A program made the translations under genes and the position numbers. Source: Streptomyces sp. 2114.4 (lineage in GTDB: Bacteria > Actinomycetota > Actinomycetes > Streptomycetales > Streptomycetaceae). Taken from it: 64,000 bases of DNA. Under the pieces are notes generated by a model. The model did not search any database. It was not told where the DNA came from and saw only the letters and a list, made by a program, of their open reading frames with translations. Position 1 is the first letter of the stretch. Each line of letters starts with the position of its first letter. Location of the stretch: the NCBI RefSeq assembly GCF_900187385.1, contig NZ_FYEY01000001.1, forward strand, positions 1,302,001-1,366,000, written 5' to 3'. Positions 55,409 to 62,183 of the stretch are shown here, one piece after another.

Positions 55409-55446
55409 CTGGATCCCCGAACGTGCTTGACCGGGGTTTCCATCCC

Positions 55447-55518
55447 GCGCGATTAGCTCAGCGGGAGAGCGCTTCCCTGACACGGAAGAGGTCACTGGTT
55501 CAATCCCAGTATCGCGCA
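55447..55518 (+). tRNA. tRNA-Val (anticodon GAC), copy 2 with changed acceptor stem
   Basis: Same body as its neighbours, but the acceptor is GCGCGAT/ATCGCGC: pairs 2-71 (G-C to C-G) and 3-70 (A-U to G-C) are both changed and still paired. Probably functional. Confidence 0.95.
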
Positions 55519-55552
55519 CGCAGCTGCGGATCTTCGTGATTCGCGGTCCCGC

Positions 55553-55624
55553 GGACGATTAGCTCAGCGGGAGAGCGCTTCCCTGACACGGAAGAGGTCA
55601 CTGGTTCAATCCCAGTATCGTCCA
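55553..55624 (+). tRNA. tRNA-Val (anticodon GAC), copy 3
   Basis: Identical to copy 1 over 72 nt. Last of the five-gene cluster and followed by a hairpin terminator. Confidence 0.97.
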
Positions 55625-55633
55625 CACCTGATC

Positions 55634-55666
55634 CCGAGGGCCGGAGCAATTCGCTCCGGCCCTCGG
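55634..55666. terminator. Terminator after the tRNA cluster
   Basis: A perfect 14-bp stem, CCGAGGGCCGGAGC at 55634-55647 with its complement at 55653-55666, loop AATTC, between the last tRNA and the convergent zinc-protein gene. Confidence 0.85.
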
Positions 55667-55687
55667 TCGTTGTCCGGCAGGGACCGG

Positions 55688-55975
55688 TCAGGACGAGAAG
55701 AGCATGTGGCCGAAGCCTCGGTGGTGGCCGTGATGACCGTGGTGTCCATGGTGGCCGTGGTGGCCCTGGTGCGGGGCGCCCCAGGCGGGCGCTGCGGGGT
55801 AGGCCTGCGGGGCGGGCGGCGGCGGAGGCTGCTGGGACCACTGTGACTCGAGGCGGGTCAGCGCTTCCAGCTCCCCGTAGTCCAGGAAGATCCCCCGGCA
55901 GCCGGCGCACTGTTCTATCTGCACGCCATTGCGGTGGTATGTCTGCATCGGCGCATGGCACTTGGGGCACTGCAT
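55688..55975 (-). CDS. TFIIB-type zinc-ribbon protein with His-rich tail
   Basis: A 95-aa protein. C-P-K-C (3-6) and C-A-G-C (23-26) form the zf-TFIIB ribbon, followed by the family's G-I-F-L-D-Y-G-E-L. After a Pro-rich linker the tail has five Gly-His-His repeats, encoded by a 9-bp tandem repeat, and ends FGHMLFSS. The ATG at 55975 has GGAG six bases upstream and is preferred to one seven codons earlier. The ribbon's function is unknown. The His tail probably binds Ni, Zn or Co. Confidence 0.85.
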   Translation of the reverse strand: MQCPKCHAPMQTYHRNGVQIEQCAGCRGIFLDYGELEALTRLESQWSQQPPPPPAPQAYPAAPAWGAPHQGHHGHHGHHGHHGHHRGFGHMLFSS

Positions 55976-56048
55976 CGTCGGCTCCACTCCTGTCATCCGG
56001 CACTGGTCACTGCCGCGCCGCCGGAACGGCGGCCCGGCGGCGGGGTGT

Positions 56049-57074
56049 TCACCTTACGTCCGGGCCGCCGGGCGCCAACCGGTCCGGCAGGGAGGCCATC
56101 CGGGCACAGGCCGCGACGACCGCCGCCTCGGACTCGTCCAGAGGGCGGGCGGCGGTGAGGGCCTTGGCGAGGGCGAGCGCGGCGGTCTGCACGGTCAGGG
56201 CACGGGCCGGAACCTCCAGGTCGGGCCAGGGATCGCCGGACGGCCGGACGGCGGGGCCGCCGGCGGCGCGGTAGGCGGCGAGGAAACGCGTCCAGAGGTC
56301 CGGTGCGAGCAGGCCGGTGGCGAACCACGCGGCGGGGCGGGCCAGGTCCCAGGTGCCGTCGCCCGTGCCGAGGTCGTCGATGTCGATGAGGAGCCAGGGG
56401 CCGCCGGTGGCCGGGTGGCGGACGAGCTGGCCCAGGTGCAGATCGCCGTGGCAGAGGGTGCCGGCGCGTGGCGGCGGGGCGGCGCCTTTGGCCCACGGCG
56501 GCAGCAGGGCCCAGGCCCGCTCGACGGCCGCGGCGGCCGCGGGCAGCGGCCCCGGGCCGGGCCGGAGGGCGAGCGGCGGGCCGTCGGCAGCGGCCAGGGC
56601 GGTGCGCAGCCGGGCCAGGGCGCGGGCGGCCTTGGCGGGGCCGCGCATCGGCGGTACGGGGCCGGGCAGTTGGCGGGGGTCGACGGTGTGCAGACGGGCC
56701 AGCAGGCGGGCGGCGTCCTCCCAGGGCGCGGCGCCCGGGTCGTCGGGCCGCACCGGGCTGCCGTACGGCCAGCGGGTGAGGGCGCGGCCCTCCTCGGTGA
56801 AGGTGAGGAAGCCGCCGGGGGCGGTGACCGGGAGCGGGGGCAGCAGGATGCCGTGCAGAAGGGGGTGGGCGGCGATCCGCAGCCGGGTGGCCAGGTCGTG
56901 CGGGTCGCCGTCGGGGGCGTGCGCCTTGGCGACCGTGGGGCCGCTGCGGACGACCGTGCCGTCGGGGCGGTCGGCAAGCACCTCGGGGGCGGGGGTGGCG
57001 GTGGAGGCCGGAGCGCCGGGCCGGGCCGTCGTCGCGGACAGGGCGGCGAGGCGGTCGAGCAGTGAGGTGGCCAT
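56049..57074 (-). CDS. Phosphotransferase-family (APH-like) kinase
   Basis: A 341-aa aminoglycoside/choline-kinase-fold protein. The catalytic loop is H-G-D-L-H-L-G-Q near 213-220, with Gln in place of the common Asn. The metal Asp is in I-D-I-D-D-L near 234-239. The N-terminal lobe is Ala/Pro-rich and has V-A-K-A-H near 49 as the likely ATP lysine. Substrate unknown. The ATG at 57074 has GGGGGA upstream. It need not be a resistance gene. Confidence 0.88.
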   Translation of the reverse strand: MATSLLDRLAALSATTARPGAPASTATPAPEVLADRPDGTVVRSGPTVAKAHAPDGDPHDLATRLRIAAHPLLHGILLPPLPVTAPGGFLTFTEEGRALTRWPYGSPVRPDDPGAAPWEDAARLLARLHTVDPRQLPGPVPPMRGPAKAARALARLRTALAAADGPPLALRPGPGPLPAAAAAVERAWALLPPWAKGAAPPPRAGTLCHGDLHLGQLVRHPATGGPWLLIDIDDLGTGDGTWDLARPAAWFATGLLAPDLWTRFLAAYRAAGGPAVRPSGDPWPDLEVPARALTVQTAALALAKALTAARPLDESEAAVVAACARMASLPDRLAPGGPDVR

Positions 57075-57225
57075 CGTTCCCCCTGGTCCTGCGCGCGCCG
57101 GACGGCGTCGTGGGCGGCGGGCCGTGCAGGGTGCGCCGTGGGTGGTGGTGCGGGCTGTGGGCGGCCCGGAGGGGGATCGTACGCGTGGTCCGTGGGGCCG
57201 GGCAGGACGGCGGCCGGGAAAACCC

Positions 57226-57259
57226 GACGGCCGGGCATCTCCCCAGATGCCCGGCCGTC
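57226..57259 (-). terminator. Terminator of the small membrane protein gene
   Basis: A perfect 15-bp stem, GACGGCCGGGCATCT at 57226-57240 with its complement at 57245-57259, loop CCCC. On the minus strand it is followed by GGGTTTTCC. Confidence 0.88.
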
Positions 57260-57344
57260 GTGCCGTCCGCCGCACCCCCGTCCCCACGGGGCTTTCAGCC
57301 GGAGGTCCCCGTCCCGGGCCGCTCTCCCGGGACCGGGGCGCCGC

Positions 57345-57551
57345 TCAGCGCCCCAACATTCCGACCACGGACGACGCCTGTGTCATCACGGCCTCCCAGC
57401 CGCCGAAGACCACGACGAGAACGCAGGCCAGCGGCAGCACCATGGCCACCGCGACGAGGGGATGGCGCGTGCCGGAGGGCTGCCGGCCGCCGGGCACAGT
57501 GGCTCGCCGCCCCTGCGCCCGAAGGGCCGTCCGCCCTGAGCTCCGCACCAT
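57345..57551 (-). CDS. Small basic single-helix membrane protein
   Basis: A 68-aa protein: residues 1-30 are Arg-rich and cytoplasmic, a helix lies at about 33-52 (VAVAMVLPLACVLVVVFGGW), and a short tail ends VVGMLGR. The ATG at 57551 has GGAG seven bases upstream and a strong terminator follows, so it is a stand-alone unit. Function not recognised. Confidence 0.68.
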   Translation of the reverse strand: MVRSSGRTALRAQGRRATVPGGRQPSGTRHPLVAVAMVLPLACVLVVVFGGWEAVMTQASSVVGMLGR

Positions 57552-58161
57552 CGTCCCGCTCCCGTCGTGTCTGGGGCGGCGGGCGTCTGACCTCGGGGGA
57601 CGAGTGCGGCGCCCGCCGCTTGAAGACAACAGTAGGCACGTGGCCGGCGACGGGCGTCATGCCGTCGTACCGATTGGTCGGCCTCCGGGAGGATGACGGC
57701 CCGGCGCCCCGTGTACTCCCCTGGGTGGAGAGACGGCGCCAGGCCTTGGGGGTCTCCCCCAAGGGGGACCGCTGCGCCGCCTTGGCCCGCGCACTCCTGA
57801 GGGTGACCTCGCTCACGTCGTCCGCTCCCCCGCGCACCACGGCCCCGCGCCTGCGGACCGCCGCGCGCACCCCCGCTTACCGCCTCTTGGCCGCATCCCC
57901 GGCATCCCCGGCCAACCACACCTGATCCCCTTTCATCCCGCCAAATTCCCTTCCACGGCGGATCATTGGGATTGCTCACGGTGCGCGGGGACGCCCGGCG
58001 GCCGGTTTTCCCCGCCCGCCGCGGGAATCGCACCCGCCACCGGCAATCCGGCCGCCGACGCATGCGCGGCCTCTCAGCACAGCGAGCCGTCAATCCGTAA
58101 GCTGTGCCACGTCAGACGGTTGGCAGCGGAGGGGGCTCCCCACCGCAGGTAGGGGACGGAC
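57552..58161. other. Gene-poor region upstream of the Ser/Thr kinase
   Basis: This 610-bp stretch has no coding region I accept. It contains the small hairpin CTTGGGGG/CCCCCAAG at 57745-57763, a motif seen often in Streptomyces intergenic DNA. Somewhere in the right-hand part lies the kinase promoter, not resolved by eye. Confidence 0.6.
57745..57763. repeat. Short palindrome typical of Streptomyces intergenic DNA
   Basis: CTTGGGGG and CCCCCAAG flank TCT. In translation it yields the P-L-G-E-T-P-K string often seen in spurious Streptomyces ORFs, which is why I treat it as non-coding. Confidence 0.6.
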
Positions 58162-59517
58162 ATGGCGATGATGCGGCTCCGACGCGAGGACCCGCGTGTC
58201 GTCGGGACGTTCCGGCTGCACCGCCGGCTCGGCGCGGGCGGGATGGGCGTCGTCTATCTCGGCTCGGACAAGCGCGGGCAGCGGGTGGCGCTCAAGGTGA
58301 TCCGGCCGGACCTGGCGGAGGATCAGGAATTCCGCTCGCGGTTCGCGCGGGAGGTCTCGGCCGCCCGGCGGATCCGCGGCGGCTGTACGGCCCGGCTGGT
58401 CGCGGCCGATCTCGACGCGGACCGCCCCTGGTTCGCCACCCAGTACGTCCCCGGCCCCTCGCTGCACGACAAGGTCAACGAGGGCGGTCCGCTGTCCCCG
58501 GCACAGGTCGCCGCCATCGGCGCCGCGCTGTCCGAGGGGCTGTTGGCCGTCCATGACGCGGGCGTGGTGCACCGTGACCTCAAGCCGTCCAACATTCTGC
58601 TGTCGCCCAAGGGCCCGCGGATCATCGACTTCGGCATCGCCTGGGCGACCGGCGCCAGCACGCTGACCCATGTGGGTACGGCCGTCGGCTCGCCGGGGTT
58701 CCTGGCGCCGGAGCAGGTGCGCGGGGCCGCGGTCACGCCGGCGACGGACATCTTCGCGCTGGGCGCCACCCTCGCGTACGCCTGTACCGCGGACTCCCCC
58801 TTCGGGCAGGGAAGTTCGGAGGTCATGCTCTACCGCGTGGTCCACGAGGAGGCACAGCTCGCCGGGGTGCCGGACGCCCTGGCGCCACTGCTCGCCTCGT
58901 GCCTGGCCAAGGATCCGGCGGACCGTCCCAGCACGTTGTCGCTGTCGCTGCGCCTCAAGGAGATCGCGGCCCGTGAGGCGCACGGTCCGTCGGGCGGACC
59001 GCTGGAGAACGGCGCGGGCGCGGGCGCCGCTTGGCAGCGCGCGGAGCGCCGTCCTCCGGACCGGCCGACCGGGCAGCGTGCCGAGGAATACGCCCGTCAG
59101 CGCACCGAGCGGCGGACGGCCGGCAACTCCTCGCCACGTCCGCACCCGTCCCGCCCCCCGGCTTCGCAGGACGCGGCCTCCCGGCCGTCCGGCCCGGCCT
59201 CGGCCGCGGGGAGGAATCCGCGGAGGACCGGCGGACGCACGGTGCGCCGTGTCCCGGCCGCCCGGCCCGCGGGGGCGGGCGGTAAGCGCGCCCCGGTGCG
59301 TACGACGTCGGGCGGTCGGCGGCCCGGCCCCGACCGCCGGCTGCTGCGCCAGCGTGTCATCGTGTTCGTGGTGGTGACCCTGCTGGTGGCGCTCGGTATC
59401 GCGGCGGCCCAGGGGTGCCAGGGGCCGGCCCACGGTCTGGGGGTGGAGCGGCCGGCGCCGGTCGCCCCGGCCTGGGGTGCGGACGGGCCTTACGGGGTGG
59501 GGGAACAGAACCCCTAA
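58162..59517 (+). CDS. Membrane-anchored Ser/Thr protein kinase (PknB-like family)
   Basis: A 451-aa Hanks-type kinase. The glycine loop G-A-G-G-M-G is at 24-29, the ATP lysine at Lys45, the catalytic Asp139 in H-R-D-L-K-P-S-N, D-F-G near 156 and A-P-E near 188. After the kinase domain (to about 275) there is a Pro/Arg/Ser-rich linker of about 115 residues, one membrane helix (about 397-416) and a short outer tail with no PASTA or sensor domain. ATG preceded by GGGGAC. Confidence 0.93.
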   Translation: MAMMRLRREDPRVVGTFRLHRRLGAGGMGVVYLGSDKRGQRVALKVIRPDLAEDQEFRSRFAREVSAARRIRGGCTARLVAADLDADRPWFATQYVPGPSLHDKVNEGGPLSPAQVAAIGAALSEGLLAVHDAGVVHRDLKPSNILLSPKGPRIIDFGIAWATGASTLTHVGTAVGSPGFLAPEQVRGAAVTPATDIFALGATLAYACTADSPFGQGSSEVMLYRVVHEEAQLAGVPDALAPLLASCLAKDPADRPSTLSLSLRLKEIAAREAHGPSGGPLENGAGAGAAWQRAERRPPDRPTGQRAEEYARQRTERRTAGNSSPRPHPSRPPASQDAASRPSGPASAAGRNPRRTGGRTVRRVPAARPAGAGGKRAPVRTTSGGRRPGPDRRLLRQRVIVFVVVTLLVALGIAAAQGCQGPAHGLGVERPAPVAPAWGADGPYGVGEQNP

Positions 59518-59551
59518 GGGGGGCGGAGCCCCCCTGCGGGCCTCAACGCGG

Positions 59552-59783
59552 CGGGGCCGGGGCGGCATTCCCGTGGGGATCGGGAATGGCGTGCCCGTGA
59601 AGTCCGGGGCGGTGCTCCCATGGGGCCGGGGCGGTGCTCCCGTGGGGCCGGGACGGCGTGCCCGTGGAGTCCGGGACGGGGCTCCCATGGGGGCCAGGGC
59701 CGCATTCCCTTGGCGTCCAGGGCGGCATTCCCGTGGGCTACGCGCCGGTTCCCGTGGGCTACGCGGCGGTGTTCCCGTGATGG
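59552..59783. repeat. Degenerate ~22-bp tandem repeat, about ten copies
   Basis: Units of 21-24 bp follow the pattern C-C-G-G-G-R-C-G-G, then YRYTCCC, then RTGGGG, for example CGGGGCGGTGCTCCCGTGG. Adjacent copies differ by two to five bases. Unit boundaries were set by eye. Confidence 0.75.
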
Positions 59784-59848
59784 AGGGGCCTGCCCGGGCA
59801 GGTCACGCGGGCGGTCCGCTTGAGGGACGGGGCGGCGGACACGCCCTG

Positions 59849-59908
59849 ACGGGGCGCAGGACGGGGCGCAGGACGGGGCGCAGGACGGGGCGCAGGACGA
59901 GGCGCAGG
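59849..59908. repeat. Five copies of a 12-bp tandem repeat
   Basis: ACGGGGCGCAGG is repeated at 59849, 59861, 59873 and 59885 without change, and at 59897 with one change (ACGAGG). The array ends 8 bp before the methyltransferase stop codon. Confidence 0.92.
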
Positions 59909-59916
59909 CGCGCCCC

Positions 59917-60732
59917 TTAAGCGGGCCGCCCCGTCGTCACCGCGTAGAACGCCACCGCGGCGGCCGCTCCGACGTTGAGCGAGTCCACGCCGTGCGCCAT
60001 CGGGATGCGGACCCATTCGTCGGCGGCCCGCAGTGCACCGGTGCTCAGACCGCCGCCCTCCGCGCCCAGCATCAGGGCGGCGCGCTCCAGGGTGTGCGGA
60101 GCGACTTCGTCAATGCCGGTGGCCTTCTCGGCCGGGGTGAGGGCGAGCAGGGTGAAGCCCGCTTCCCGTACAGCGGCCAGGTCCCGGGGCCAGCCCTCCA
60201 GGCGGGCGTACGGCACGGAGAACACCGCGCCCATGGAGACCTTGACCGAGCGGCGGTAGAGCGGGTCGGCGCAGTCCGGGGAGAGCAGCACGGCGTCCAT
60301 GCCGAGGGCCGCCGCGCTGCGGAAGATCGCGCCGATGTTGGTGTGGTCGTTGACCGCTTCCATGACCACGATGCGCCGGGCCCCGGCGAGGAGTTCGGTG
60401 GCGTCCGGCAGCTGCTTGCGCTGCATGGAGGCCAGCGCCCCACGGTGGACGTGGTACCCCGTCACCCGCTCGGCGAGGTCCGGGCTGACGGCGTAGACCG
60501 GCGCCGGGACCTCGTCGATCACATCGCGCATCACGTCGACCCACTTGGCCGAGAGCAGCATGGACCGCATCTCGTAACCGGCCTGCCGGGCGCGCCGGAT
60601 GACCTTCTCGCCCTCGGCGATGAAGAGCCCTTCGGCGGGCTCGCGCCGGCGCCGCAGCTCGACGTCGGTCAGGCCGGTGTAGTCGGCCAGCCGGGGGTCG
60701 TCCGGATCGTCGACGGTGATGATTTCTGCCAC
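59917..60732 (-). CDS. SpoU/TrmH-family RNA 2'-O-methyltransferase
   Basis: A 271-aa SPOUT methyltransferase. Motif 1 is N-D-H-T-N-I-G-A-I-F-R near 127-137, motif 2 L-G-A-E-G-G-G-L near 219-226 and motif 3 M-A-H-G-V-D-S-L-N-V near 246-255. The N-terminal part (1-100) is the substrate-binding extension of rRNA and tRNA enzymes. The exact nucleotide methylated cannot be told. GTG start. Separated from cobA by 52 bp, same direction. Confidence 0.92.
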   Translation of the reverse strand: MAEIITVDDPDDPRLADYTGLTDVELRRRREPAEGLFIAEGEKVIRRARQAGYEMRSMLLSAKWVDVMRDVIDEVPAPVYAVSPDLAERVTGYHVHRGALASMQRKQLPDATELLAGARRIVVMEAVNDHTNIGAIFRSAAALGMDAVLLSPDCADPLYRRSVKVSMGAVFSVPYARLEGWPRDLAAVREAGFTLLALTPAEKATGIDEVAPHTLERAALMLGAEGGGLSTGALRAADEWVRIPMAHGVDSLNVGAAAAVAFYAVTTGRPA

Positions 60733-60784
60733 GGGAAGAGAGTGCCTTGTCGGTGTCGGGGTGCCAATGCCGCGTCGGGATCGG

Positions 60785-62023
60785 CTACCTGGGGGCAGGT
60801 GCGGGGGCGACGGTGACGACGTCGCCGACGACGATGACCGCCGGAGGACGGATGCCCTCGGCCCGTACGGTGTCGCCGAGCGTGGCGAGCGTGGCGTCGA
60901 CCCGGCGCTGGGCGGCGGTGGTGCCCTCCTGAATGACGGCGGCCGGGGTGTCGGCGGGCCGGCCGTGCTCGATCAGCTTGGCGGCGATGGCGCCGCTGTT
61001 CTCCACGCCCATCAGGACCACGAGGGTGCCGCGCAGCTTGGCGAGCGACGGCCAGTCCACGAGCGAGCGCTCGTCGTCGGGGGCGACATGGCCGCTGACG
61101 ACGGTGAATTCGTGGGCGACTCCGCGGTGGGTGACCGGGATGCCGGCCGCGCCGGGCACCGAGATGGTGCTGGAGATACCGGGGACGACCGTGCAGGGGA
61201 TGCCGGCCTCGGCGAGCGCCTGGGCCTCTTCCATGCCGCGGCCGAAGACGAACGGGTCGCCACCCTTGAGCCGGACCACGGCCTTGCCGGCCTTGGCGTG
61301 CTCGATCAGCGCGTTGTTGATGGCCTCCTGGGCCATGAACCGGCCGTAGGGGATCTTCGCCGCGTCGATGACCTCGACGTGCGGCGGGAGTTCGGCGAGC
61401 AGATCGCGGGGGCCGAGCCGGTCGGCGATCACGACATCGGCCTCGGCGAGCAGCCGGCGGCCGCGGACGGTGATCAGGTCGGGGTCGCCGGGGCCGCCGC
61501 CGACCAGCGCCACGCCCGGGGTGTGCGGGCGGCGGTGGTGCGGGGCGGCGAGGCTGCCGTCGCGCAGGCCCTCGACGATCGCGTCGCGTACGGCGGCGGA
61601 GCGGCGCGGGTCGCGGCCGGTGAGCACGGCGACGGTGACGCCCTCGCTGCGGCCGGTGGCCGGGGTCCAGGCGGTGGCCGCCTCGGCGTCGTCGGAGCGT
61701 ACGCACCACACCCGGCGGTCCTCGGCCTCCTGGGACGCGGCGGCGTTGGCCTGCGGGTCGTCGGTGGAGATCAGCGCGTACCAGGCGCCGTCGAGGTCGC
61801 CGTCCCGGTAGCGGCGGCGCTCCCAGCGGACCTCACCGGCATCGGCCATCGCCTCGACGGAGGGGGTCGCGGACGGGGAGATCAGCAGAACCTCGGCGCC
61901 CGCGGCGACGAGGGACGGGAGCCGGCGCTGGGCGACCTGTCCGGCACCCAGGACGACCACCCGGCGGCCGGACAGCCGCAGTCCGACGGGGTAGGCGGCG
62001 TGATCGGCGGCGTGATCGGCCAT
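60785..62023 (-). CDS. cobA: Uroporphyrinogen-III C-methyltransferase fused to a precorrin-2 dehydrogenase-like domain
   Basis: Supplies precorrin-2/sirohydrochlorin for siroheme and cobalamin. It has 412 aa. The N-terminal NAD-binding domain (about 10-150) starts G-R-R-V-V-V-L-G-A-G-Q-V-A. The methyltransferase (about 165-400) has A-L-V-G-G-G-P-G-D-P-D-L and V-V-R-L-K-G-G-D-P-F-V-F-G. This is a CysG layout with the middle chelatase region reduced. The ATG at 62023 has AAGGAG ten bases upstream. Adjacent to bluB-cobT. Confidence 0.92.
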   Translation of the reverse strand: MADHAADHAAYPVGLRLSGRRVVVLGAGQVAQRRLPSLVAAGAEVLLISPSATPSVEAMADAGEVRWERRRYRDGDLDGAWYALISTDDPQANAAASQEAEDRRVWCVRSDDAEAATAWTPATGRSEGVTVAVLTGRDPRRSAAVRDAIVEGLRDGSLAAPHHRRPHTPGVALVGGGPGDPDLITVRGRRLLAEADVVIADRLGPRDLLAELPPHVEVIDAAKIPYGRFMAQEAINNALIEHAKAGKAVVRLKGGDPFVFGRGMEEAQALAEAGIPCTVVPGISSTISVPGAAGIPVTHRGVAHEFTVVSGHVAPDDERSLVDWPSLAKLRGTLVVLMGVENSGAIAAKLIEHGRPADTPAAVIQEGTTAAQRRVDATLATLGDTVRAEGIRPPAVIVVGDVVTVAPAPAPR

Positions 62024-62183
62024 GGCGGTACGGCTCCTTGTGCGGATGCTGCGGGGTTCGGCGACCGGCTCAGCCGCTGCGGCTCTGGAGCGGCTGGTGA
62101 GGGGACGGCCCGGGGCGGCGGTACGGCCCCGGCCCACAGCCTATGGGGCTGCGGGCCGGGGGTCATGCGGAGGTCGGGCCTGA

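Larger units (their letters stand above)
59518..59916. other. Repeat-filled region between the kinase and an RNA methyltransferase gene
   Basis: This 399-bp gap between convergent genes is almost entirely tandem repeats, described separately. Open frames across it exist only because the repeats lack stops. Confidence 0.75.

Noticed and set aside
56049..57074. Aminoglycoside resistance gene
   Set aside because: The APH-like fold alone does not show resistance. The position is a core locus and no resistance context is present.
57295..57870. Minus-strand open frame upstream of the kinase gene
   Set aside because: Its translation contains the P-L-G-E-T-P-K string produced by a common Streptomyces palindrome, and there is no ribosome site or domain. 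Only the 68-aa membrane protein at 57345-57551 is kept.
59477..59920. Plus-strand frame across the 22-bp repeats
   Set aside because: It exists only because the repeat units lack stops in that frame. It overlaps the kinase end and shows no start signal.
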